Shown one piece after another: positions 53,961-62,036 of a stretch of DNA of 64,000 bases (the stretch's first letter is position 1; each line of letters starts with the position of its first letter). The DNA is from Chlorobiota bacterium. GTDB taxonomy: Bacteria; Bacteroidota; Ignavibacteria; OLB7. The translations under genes and the position numbers were made by a program. The stretch is from positions 1-64,000 of the forward strand of contig JAQBOZ010000022.1 in the NCBI GenBank assembly GCA_028287785.1, in the 5' to 3' direction. The notes beneath the pieces were generated by a model, which was not told the DNA's origin, searched no databases, and saw only the letters and a program-made list of their open reading frames with translations.

Positions 53961-56657
53961 TCAGTGCATCACCAGAAATCGGACGGCGCGGGAACCGTCA
54001 TTCACGCGCGCGAAATAAACGCCGTTCGGCAATGCACCGGTCTCCACCGTCAGAACATCCCGGCCGGCATCGAGGCCGCGCTTTATCACGATTGCTCCAT
54101 ACAGATCGCAGATGACGAGCTCCCGATGAGCTGCTCCCCTGCCGTTCAATCGCATCGACATGATCGATCCAACCGGCTCCGGAACTATCGACATGATCCC
54201 TCCGCTGCCGGCGCCGGCGTTTTCCAGCGCCGTACCGCTCGGCAGGCTCGCCGTGCTTACCCGTACCACCTGCCCGTAAATATCCGCGATACCATTGCGA
54301 TAATCCTCCCAGGCGACGTAGAGGGAATCGCCACGAAATGCGGCCACCGGGTGGGCGGTGCTGTCGTGGTGGTTGCTTACCGGAATATTCTGCTGGAGGG
54401 AACTCAGATTCTTATCGAAGACCATCATCATCGTCCCCTTCTTCCCGCCATACAGCACAACGATTCCGGAATCGGCCGGATTCTGCACGATATGGAGATC
54501 GCGTCCCCCGACGACGATCGGTATCGACCGGGAAAGGCCAACGACATGTCCAAGCGTATCGAATATCGCCGCCTCCAGATTTCCCCATCTGATATAACAG
54601 CGAATAAACCTGGTTCCGAATACCCGCGCATAGACCGGATTATAATCGGGATACCAGAAAAAGACGCTATCGATCGTCGTGCCGCGAACGCTAAGAAGAC
54701 CATCCGCCTCCACGGCGAGAAAATCGTTGGTGGTCAGGGGAAGAACGGTCAGATACACCTCCGGGTTCATCCGGGTGCTGTCCACTCTCCATGCGGTTGC
54801 CCCGTTGGAATCAATCGCAAGGGCGCGGACGCCGACACACCAGCCGTTTGCCGTAACCCTGGCGCTGCCGATAACCGTCTGATTATTATCCGGGTTTCTG
54901 AAGACGGAAATTATACTCAGGCGTCGCAAGGGATCGGTCGCGAAAATGGATTCCCCCTGTTTCCATCCTTCCGCGGTGGCGGTATAGATCGCGCATTTCT
55001 GCCTGGCAACCTTGTCCGTATCGGTCCATGCGGTATGGGAACTCAGCATGAATTGATTGTTTCCACGCCACGATGCGTACGATACATTCCTCCCGCTCCC
55101 GGCCGGGGGAGTGGTGAGATATCCATCGATGCTCATTCCATCGATTGAATCCACCGCCGGGATTTCGCGACGATTCCAGATCCCCAGCCATGCCGTTGAA
55201 TCGAACCCGAACGAAAGCCAGTTCATCAGCATCGTCCCGCGATAGTTCATGACCGCCGGATATAATTGCGGGACATTGATGGGGAGGATCGCCGCGGGCG
55301 CCGCGCACGTTATCACACTTCCGCGTATGGTAATTCGGACGCGGCTATCGCTTGCGCTTGTAATTCTAACGACGGGGATTTGATCGTATCCGCAATCGTG
55401 CGGCAGCAGTGAATCCGCAAGCGGTGCGCTCCCATAATCTCTCACAATAATCCGCTCCGGGGTAATGATATAGGGAAGGATGGTATCCAGATTCCTAGAG
55501 ATATCTCCGCCGTGGCAATATCCCATGTACCAGCCAATGAAATGCGGAAGGATCTTATAACTATTATCGCATCCACGAATAAAGGTCGCCCCGGTGCCCT
55601 GAATGCCGAACTGATAACATCCCGACGGCGTATACAGAACGAGAATCGTGGCGACATGCAGCGGATTGCCGAACTCACCCGGCGATTGCTCGACCACCCT
55701 GTTAATCGGATCGTCCAGCAGTGTGGAGGGAGGATGGTAATCGGGAACGCCGTTGACGACATACGTTATCTGAATGCGCCCGGCCGTATCTCGTGCCACC
55801 GTCTCCGTCTGGGAAATAGCGCCGCTCTCCAGTTTGACCCGGAATATCCGGCTGGGAATGCTGTCCAGAATTGTCCGATATTCCCGGACCGTGTCATTCC
55901 TTATCGTCACCACATCGCCATCATCCCCCAGATAATATGGAAGCGCAAGTTTTGCAGCGGCGGCGCCGAGCGGAATATTCTTCCCGTCACCATCCAGCAC
56001 AATCGGCGGCAGATTTCCCTGGCCCAGAATAATAAGCCCCGGAAGCCGCGTGGGATATTGAAACGCTCCCAGATATCCGTTCGCATACGTGAGCTCACCT
56101 TCGAGAGGCACTCCTTCCCGGTCGATTCGGCGGGCATGGATGGAGCTGTCGCCGCGATCATTCCACATCAACCTATACCCACCGCCGGTTGGAACGGGAA
56201 AGATGTTCCCGGCCAGCGAACCGTTCCAGAGGAGGCTCTCGGCGCCGACACTCCCTGCCGTGTCCACTGTCAGCACATATGCCCCACCCCGCCGATCGTT
56301 CCAGCAGACCAGAAAGCGATCCGCCAGCGACACCACCTGAACATATCCGAACGGCCGCGCATCGGGCGATGTCACGATCCTCGGCTGGCCGAGTTGAGCC
56401 GTATCCCGCAGCAGCTGCATGTACAGCGTGTTCACAACAGTGCCGGCGGCATCGAGACGAGTGCTCCCCCAGACCGCCAGCCGGACAGAATCGACCTGCC
56501 CGACCGATTGAATCCTGGCATCGTCGGGAATCGCCACCTGGAGCGGATCGGTGGACAGCCTGATATCCTCCTGTGCCACCGTGACGGCAGAGACCGCGGG
56601 AAGAAGAAGGAATGCGAGAAGAGCAAGTCGCCTGAGGGTTCGATTGCTGAGGATCAT
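53961..56657 (-). CDS. Large secreted protein with T9SS sorting domain
   Basis: 898 residues from the ATG at 56657, which precedes the signal peptide (RRLALLAFLLLPAVSAVTVAQ) by a short basic start; ATGs at 56684 and 56723 are possible. The mature region has several beta-propeller-like segments such as RFLVCWNDRRGGAYVLTVD, GYRLMWNDRGDSSIHARRID and DSLYVAWEDYRNGIADIYGQ. These 'W.D.R.G....Y' repeats resemble the blades of bacterial FG-GAP/Kelch-type or BNR-like proteins and differ from the Asp-box of the 9-16 kb set. The C-terminus (IVPEPVGSIMSMRLNG to ARVNDGSRAVRFLVMH) is a T9SS type A-like sorting domain. Secreted, function unknown. Confidence 0.82.
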   Translation of the reverse strand: MILSNRTLRRLALLAFLLLPAVSAVTVAQEDIRLSTDPLQVAIPDDARIQSVGQVDSVRLAVWGSTRLDAAGTVVNTLYMQLLRDTAQLGQPRIVTSPDARPFGYVQVVSLADRFLVCWNDRRGGAYVLTVDTAGSVGAESLLWNGSLAGNIFPVPTGGGYRLMWNDRGDSSIHARRIDREGVPLEGELTYANGYLGAFQYPTRLPGLIILGQGNLPPIVLDGDGKNIPLGAAAAKLALPYYLGDDGDVVTIRNDTVREYRTILDSIPSRIFRVKLESGAISQTETVARDTAGRIQITYVVNGVPDYHPPSTLLDDPINRVVEQSPGEFGNPLHVATILVLYTPSGCYQFGIQGTGATFIRGCDNSYKILPHFIGWYMGYCHGGDISRNLDTILPYIITPERIIVRDYGSAPLADSLLPHDCGYDQIPVVRITSASDSRVRITIRGSVITCAAPAAILPINVPQLYPAVMNYRGTMLMNWLSFGFDSTAWLGIWNRREIPAVDSIDGMSIDGYLTTPPAGSGRNVSYASWRGNNQFMLSSHTAWTDTDKVARQKCAIYTATAEGWKQGESIFATDPLRRLSIISVFRNPDNNQTVIGSARVTANGWCVGVRALAIDSNGATAWRVDSTRMNPEVYLTVLPLTTNDFLAVEADGLLSVRGTTIDSVFFWYPDYNPVYARVFGTRFIRCYIRWGNLEAAIFDTLGHVVGLSRSIPIVVGGRDLHIVQNPADSGIVVLYGGKKGTMMMVFDKNLSSLQQNIPVSNHHDSTAHPVAAFRGDSLYVAWEDYRNGIADIYGQVVRVSTASLPSGTALENAGAGSGGIMSIVPEPVGSIMSMRLNGRGAAHRELVICDLYGAIVIKRGLDAGRDVLTVETGALPNGVYFARVNDGSRAVRFLVMH

Positions 56658-56841
56658 GAGCAGCTCGATAAGATCGATAATCATCGCGGAAACGGCTTCA
56701 CGCAATGCGACAGGACAGGTCACCGGACACGAACACCGCTACAGGAGGAAAGGTTAGCCGCGGAGCCGTACCGCAGCAGGGGAAAGACAAGGATGGTGGT
56801 GGACAACGCAGCGGGCGACATTGTTCAGCGTAGTTCAAGAC

Positions 56842-56950
56842 CGCAGACCGTTCAACAACGATCGGATGCAAGGCGGCCGAACGCGAGCAACTGAGGCGTC
56901 CTCCCGGACGCCGTAATGAGCGCACGTGAAAGCCAACGCCGCGGATGACG
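56842..56950 (+). repeat. Repeat family 3, copy ii
   Basis: GCAGACCGTTCAACAACGAT, CGGATGCAAGGCGGCCGA, CTGAGGCGTCCTCCCGGACG and AAAGCCAACGCCGCGGATGA in order. It lies between two minus-strand genes. Confidence 0.75.
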
Positions 56951-56965
56951 TCCTTCAGCAGTCCG

Positions 56966-58942
56966 CTATCCGCCGACGTGAACGGCGGGCCGGCGGTCCG
57001 GGTCGGGCTCCGCAAGCCGCAGAACCTCGTGCGTGACGGGGGCGGTATCTCCCTCGCCGAGGATCACGAAGTTGATCAGATATTTGAACGGATTTCCCTC
57101 GGTCCAGCCAAAGTACGCGTGAGGAATTTTTCCGGTGGCGTCGCGCAGATGCAGCAGCAGCGCGGCGATGGCATTGGGAACAGCCGGGCTCCGGGCGCTG
57201 AGGATTGAGTACGTTCCGACCCGTTTTCCCACCACATTCAACTCGCCGCCGAACTCCGAGGCATCCCCCGGAAGCACTTCGAAGAAGACGATCGGATCGT
57301 TCTTCGGGATATGGTTGTCGGCGCGCTGCTCCCGCTCCTTCTGCTCATACTCCGCCACATCCCCCGCGTCATGCCGGTTCGCCACGATATGGATATCGCA
57401 ATCCCCAAGCTCGTCGATAATCTCCTGCGCCAGCGGGTCCAGCACCACATCGTGAACGCGAAGCTCCGTGGAGCGCTGCACGCGCGAGATCAGCGATGTA
57501 AGGATAATGGCGCCGATAAAGAACGCCGCGATCTTGATTCCCTCCGGCCGCTCGATGATGTTCGCCACGGTCGTGTAGCCGAAGACCAGCGCTATCAGGA
57601 GCATCCCCCAGCGCGAGGTCAGCCCCTTCTTCCACGCGGCCAGCGTCACGGCCACCGCGGCGGAGCTCATCAGCACCAGCACGCCGGTGGCATAGGCGCC
57701 CCCCTGCGATTCCACATCGGCCTTGAAGATGATGGTGACGGCGAAGGCGATCGCCGTGAAGACCAGCACCAGCGGTCGCGTCGCGGCGGCCCAGTTGGGG
57801 GCCATGCCGTAGCGCGGCAGATAGCGCGGCACAATGTTCAGCAGCCCGGCCATCGCCGATGCCCCGGCAAACCAGAGAATGGAGATGGTGCTGATATCAT
57901 AGACGGTGCCGAACCCGTCGCCGAGAAACTGATGCGCCAGATACGCCAGCGCGCGACCGCTTGCCGCCCCCCCCTGCTGGAACGCGGCGGCGGGGATCAG
58001 GAGCGTGGTGACGAAACTGCTGCTGATAAGAAGCACGCTCATGATGATCGCCGCGTTGGCTATCAGCTTGCGCGTGTTCTTTATCCGACCTTCCAGATGC
58101 GTCTGGCTTTTCGCGCTCCCCTTCACCAGCGGCATCACCGCCACCCCCGTCTCGAACCCGGAGAGGCCAAGCGCCAGCTTCGGAAAAAGAAGGAGCGCCA
58201 GGCCGATCATCGCGAAGACATTGCCGTGGCTTTCGAACAGCCCCCGCTTCCAGTTTACCAGCAGCTCCGGCGCGGCCGCCACATGCGCTATCCCCACGCA
58301 GAGCACCACGGTGTTCAGCAGCAGGTAGAGCACCACCAGCACCACGGCGATGCCGATCGCCTCCTTGAACCCCTTGATGAAAATCGCGGCGAGAAGCGTG
58401 ACGAAGAGAAGCGTGAGGATGATGGGATGATCGATCGACGGCGGCACGAACGGATTTTCGATCACGTGCGCCGTGGCATCGGCGGCCGAAAGAGTGATCG
58501 TGATGATAAAGTCGGTGGCAACGAACCCAAGCAGGCAGAGCACCAGCAGCTTCCCCTTCCATTTCGGCAGCAGCCGCTCCAGCATCGCTATCGATCCCTC
58601 CCCGTGCGGGCTCGCGGCCGCAACGCGACGGTATATCGGCAGCGCGCCGAAGAGCGTCACCAGCACCAGCACGATCGTGGCGATCGGCGACAGCGCGCCG
58701 GCCGCCAGAAACGCGATGCCGGGCTGATATCCCAGCGTCGAGAAATAATCGACGCCGGTGAGACACATCACCTTGTACCAGGCCTGTTGATGGTGATGCT
58801 CCGACTCGCTGGCATGCGGGCCTCCCGGCTCATCGAGATGCCCCTTGAACAGCCAGCGATGCCATTTGCCCATCGGCTTCGGCTGGGTGGCACGCAAACC
58901 GTTCATGGGGGGATGTTCAACAGATTTCCCTGTCGTTGCCAT
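56966..58942 (-). CDS. APC-superfamily permease with cytoplasmic C-terminal domain
   Basis: 658 residues from the ATG at 58942, which gives [16 protein letters not shown]; the upstream extension to 59041 is poor. A 60-residue cytosolic start with His-rich [13 protein letters not shown] leads to about twelve helices. [20 protein letters not shown] and [20 protein letters not shown] are characteristic of the APC family, and [15 protein letters not shown] gives the later conserved 'G.E' segment. The C-terminal 150 residues ([16 protein letters not shown] to PAVHVGG) are a soluble alpha/beta domain of unknown role. Amino acids or K+ are possible substrates; the sequence does not decide. It is a distinct relative of kimA rather than a duplicate. 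Confidence 0.83.
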   Translation of the reverse strand: MATTGKSVEHPPMNGLRATQPKPMGKWHRWLFKGHLDEPGGPHASESEHHHQQAWYKVMCLTGVDYFSTLGYQPGIAFLAAGALSPIATIVLVLVTLFGALPIYRRVAAASPHGEGSIAMLERLLPKWKGKLLVLCLLGFVATDFIITITLSAADATAHVIENPFVPPSIDHPIILTLLFVTLLAAIFIKGFKEAIGIAVVLVVLYLLLNTVVLCVGIAHVAAAPELLVNWKRGLFESHGNVFAMIGLALLLFPKLALGLSGFETGVAVMPLVKGSAKSQTHLEGRIKNTRKLIANAAIIMSVLLISSSFVTTLLIPAAAFQQGGAASGRALAYLAHQFLGDGFGTVYDISTISILWFAGASAMAGLLNIVPRYLPRYGMAPNWAAATRPLVLVFTAIAFAVTIIFKADVESQGGAYATGVLVLMSSAAVAVTLAAWKKGLTSRWGMLLIALVFGYTTVANIIERPEGIKIAAFFIGAIILTSLISRVQRSTELRVHDVVLDPLAQEIIDELGDCDIHIVANRHDAGDVAEYEQKEREQRADNHIPKNDPIVFFEVLPGDASEFGGELNVVGKRVGTYSILSARSPAVPNAIAALLLHLRDATGKIPHAYFGWTEGNPFKYLINFVILGEGDTAPVTHEVLRLAEPDPDRRPAVHVGG

Positions 58943-59193
58943 AGTCCTTGCTTGATTGCCGTTGAAACCATCTCCCGCCGTCGATGCGGAAGAAACCGCG
59001 CCACGCCGCACCGGAATAGTGAACGCGCGCATTGCCATCACCTTGCAGAAAGGCCGGGCGAATATAGCAGCCTTCCGGTCAAAGCATATGCCACGGTGGG
59101 AAATTGCCGCAGCGCCGTGGGCCCGTGAAGATCATATCCGGCGGCTCAGCGAACGGGGCAAGCCAGTCAATTTTCAACCGGGATGCCGGGATA

Positions 59194-60654
59194 TCAGACG
59201 GCCCCGAGCGCGGCATACAGCTCGGCATAGCGACCAACCTGCGCCTCCCACGAGTAGTTGCGCGCCATCGCGTTCAGCATCAGCCTGTGCCAGCCGTTCC
59301 GATCGTAGTACGTCGCCAGCGCCGTCTCGATCCCCCAGCGGAGCCCCTCCGGCGTATAGTGCTCGAAGACGAAGCCGGTCCCCTCCCCCGTATCGGGATC
59401 GAACGACTGCACCGTATCGGCAAGGCCGCCGGTTTTCCGGACCACCGGAATTGTCCCATAGCGCAGGCTGTAGATCTGGTTCAACCCGCATGGCTCGTAC
59501 TGCGAGGGCATCAGAAAAATATCGCTCCCCGCCTCGATCATATGGGAAAGCCTTGTCTGGAAGCCGCGATAGAAGCATGCCTTGTGGCGGAACTGCTGGT
59601 GGATTGAATTGAAGAACGATTCATATTTTTCCTCGCCGCTTCCCAGCACCACCAGCCGGAAATCGTGCGCTGAAAGGAGCGAAGGGAGGATATCGAAAAA
59701 AAGATCGATCCCCTTCTGCGCCGTAAGGCGCGTCACCATGCCGAGCACCGGAACGCCGGGCGAATAGGAGAGATCGAGACTGGCGAGGAGCGACTGTTTA
59801 TTCTTCTCTTTTCCGGAAAGATCGCTCGCGGAATAATCGTACTGAATAAGCCGGTCGTGCTCGGGGCTCCACTCATTATAATCCACGCCATTGACGATGC
59901 CGATCAGGGAATTACGTCGCCTCCGCAGCAGCGATTCCAGGCCGGCGCCATATTCCTCCGTCTGTATCTCCTGCGCGTAGGTATTGCTTACCGTGGTGAT
60001 GACATCGGCATAGGTAATCCCGGTTTTCAGAAAATTGACGACGCCGGTATTCAGATCGCTCTGGTTGAACATCAACACGTGATCGGCAAGGCCGATCGAT
60101 GGGACGATATCCGATCCGAACACACCCTGGTAGGCGATATTATGGATGGTGAGGACTGTCTTGGTGTCGTGGAATATTTGATCCCAGTGATACACCGACC
60201 GCAGGTAGAGCGGGATCAACCCGGTCTGCCAGTCGTTGCAATGGATAACCGAAGGGCTCCAGCCCATGCGCTGGCAGCATTCCAGGGCGGCGCGACTGAG
60301 GAGCGCGTAGCGGAGATATTCGTCGACATCGCTGGTGTAGATCGATCCCCGGTGGTAGAGCCTGGGGCAATCGATAAAATAGACATCGACATTCGAATGC
60401 GGAATGCGTGAGGTGATCACCGTAAATGATATCGATTCATCTCCCAACCAGATATTGATGTCCTTCAGAAAATCGACGACATAAAAATTCTGGCTGGATG
60501 TATCGATGCTATCATACAGAGGAGTAAAAACACGCACCTCGAATCCCTCGGCGGAGAGATATTTCGGCAGCGCGCCGGCGACATCGGCCAGCCCTCCGGT
60601 TTTCGAGAACGGAGCAACCTCCGAGGAAACGAAGCAGACTGTGCGACCAGACAT
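59194..60654 (-). CDS. glgA: Glycogen synthase (starch synthase, GT5)
   Basis: 486 residues from the ATG at 60654, matching the usual 475-490; an upstream frame to 60708 adds 18 unrelated residues. The enzyme adds glucose from ADP-glucose to alpha-1,4-glucan. SSEVAPFSKTGGLADVAGAL holds the KTGGL (KxGGL) substrate-binding motif. LTIHNIAYQGVFG and INGVDYNEWSPEHD-like GT5 signatures are present. PSQYEPCGLNQIYSLRYG has the GT-B E-x7-E pair, and PVVRKTGGLADTV the second KTGGL. Cytosolic. No glg partner genes are in the window; the gene is monocistronic here. Confidence 0.96.
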   Translation of the reverse strand: MSGRTVCFVSSEVAPFSKTGGLADVAGALPKYLSAEGFEVRVFTPLYDSIDTSSQNFYVVDFLKDINIWLGDESISFTVITSRIPHSNVDVYFIDCPRLYHRGSIYTSDVDEYLRYALLSRAALECCQRMGWSPSVIHCNDWQTGLIPLYLRSVYHWDQIFHDTKTVLTIHNIAYQGVFGSDIVPSIGLADHVLMFNQSDLNTGVVNFLKTGITYADVITTVSNTYAQEIQTEEYGAGLESLLRRRRNSLIGIVNGVDYNEWSPEHDRLIQYDYSASDLSGKEKNKQSLLASLDLSYSPGVPVLGMVTRLTAQKGIDLFFDILPSLLSAHDFRLVVLGSGEEKYESFFNSIHQQFRHKACFYRGFQTRLSHMIEAGSDIFLMPSQYEPCGLNQIYSLRYGTIPVVRKTGGLADTVQSFDPDTGEGTGFVFEHYTPEGLRWGIETALATYYDRNGWHRLMLNAMARNYSWEAQVGRYAELYAALGAV

Positions 60655-60766
60655 GTGCTGTACGATTCTGGAATGAATTGATATTTCCTGACGGAGCCGG
60701 CGCTTCACGATATGGCGAAGCCAAGGGCCGCCAAGTATACGACTTTTGGGGGTTCGATGAGGGATG

Positions 60767-60819
60767 GTGCGCGGGGCGATGCCCCGCGCACCAGGAATTG
60801 CGCCCCTCCGGGGCTTGAG
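60767..60819 (+). repeat. REP-like repeat family 1, copy e
   Basis: GTGCGCGGGGC-GAT-GCCCCGCGCAC hairpin and AGGAATTGCGCCCCTCCGGG with GCTTGAG. No gene lies directly before it on the plus strand. Confidence 0.85.
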
Positions 60820-60861
60820 AGAGTTCTTACGTCAACGTGGTGGATGATGGCGTTCGATTGC

Positions 60862-60975
60862 CCGGGACGCAGACCCTTCAGCAACGATCTGATGCAGGGC
60901 GGCTGAGGCCGGGCGAATGAGGCGTCCTCACGGACGCCGCAATGAGCGAACGGTGATAGCCAACGCGGCGACCAC
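60862..60975 (+). repeat. Repeat family 3, copy iii
   Basis: CAGACCCTTCAGCAACGATC, TGATGCAGGGCGGCTGAGG, ATGAGGCGTCCTCACGGACG and TAGCCAACGCGGCGACCACG. It lies 43 bases after family 1 copy e. Confidence 0.78.
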
Positions 60976-61862
60976 GCCGGCCCAATCCGTCGAATCATTC
61001 ATCCGATATATGCTCCATGAATTGGAAACAGCGATATCGCACGAATATTCCCGCGATACATTCCGCGCCGGTTCCCGCACCACGCGAAAAAAATGTTCGC
61101 GCAACACGGATGTGCTCGCGAACGTTGTAAACGAACAGCGCTATTTCGTCGTCGAGGCAGTGGGATACGATATAGAAAAGGAATGTTGCGCGAATACGCG
61201 AGCGATGATCATCGCAAAACATGGATAACCATACGATAATATCGATGGGAGCGAAATGGGATGATGGCGGCATGGGCGGCGACGCGAACGAGAGTGGCGG
61301 GAGCCGCCTCGTTATCTCTGATTTTTTCGAGTATTCCGTCGGCTGGACGCGGACAGAATGGGGATCCCCGTTATATCATCAACTCAGGCATCGACACATC
61401 GTTCGTAATTCCGAGGAAGCATGCTTCCCCATATTCTTCTTTTATGCCGTCCAATACGCTACGCAAAGCCATGCGATAAGGCCGGTAATAAGCGAGACGC
61501 AAAATGAGTTTCTCATGATACTACTCCTGAAGATGATTCACCGCGCGGGAAGGGTTTCGTTGGGCCGCTCTCCGCCACATTCACAATGACAATCGTTGTT
61601 CAAAAAACGTGACCCTCTTCTCCAGTTCCGCCGCTTCGTTTACCCGTTCTTGTACAAATAACACTTCAGACCCTCTTAGTGTTACACACATCAGTAACAA
61701 CACCGGATAATATTCAATTTCTCAGGCGGCGGTCATATCCGCCGGAAACGTCTCGATGATCCATAGCCGGCAAATTCGCGCCGTTTCACCCCGCTTCCGA
61801 GTGCTGGGATTCGCGATGTTGCAAAAGGTTAAATCGTCGAACGGCGGTTTTGCGAGACGGGC
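60976..61862. other. Intergenic region with an isolated palindrome
   Basis: About 890 bases. Open frames at 60917-61228 and 61221-61589 have no recognisable features and are treated as non-coding. The notable element is AATGTTCGCG (61092-61101) and CGCGAACGTT (61117-61126), a 10-bp imperfect inverted repeat with a 15-base loop; AT-rich sequence at 61600-61720 may hold promoters. Nothing else was identified. Confidence 0.35.
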
Positions 61863-61901
61863 AAAAAAAATAGTGCCCCTCGAAGACCGGGAGGCACTAT
61901 T
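61863..61901 (-). terminator. Terminator after the Ig-repeat T9SS gene
   Basis: On the minus strand AATAGTGCCTCCC pairs with GAGGGGCACTA(TT) around a GGTCTTC loop and runs into TTTTTTTTGC. The gene it serves ends at 62037; family 1 copy f lies between them. Confidence 0.88.
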
Positions 61902-61975
61902 GAGATTGCGATATGTCGCGCGGCCCCGGCAGGCTGTTGAAGAACACAATCCGCGACGTTGGCGGAAGCCCCCCT

Positions 61976-62028
61976 CTCAAGCTCCAGCGGAGCGCAATTC
62001 CCAGTGCGCGGGGCTTTGCCCCGCGCAC
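61976..62028 (-). repeat. REP-like repeat family 1, copy f
   Basis: Reverse orientation. GTGCGCGGGGC-AAA-GCCCCGCGCAC hairpin followed by the GGGAATTGCGCTCCGCTGG block (a variant). It starts 9 bases after the stop of the Ig-repeat gene, in the sense direction. Confidence 0.85.
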
Positions 62029-62036
62029 ATCCGTCG

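Noticed and set aside
60917-61589. Two small plus-strand ORFs (103 and 122 residues)
   Set aside because: They begin inside or next to repeat family 3, have no signal, motif or ribosome binding site, and codon usage looks unlike neighbours.
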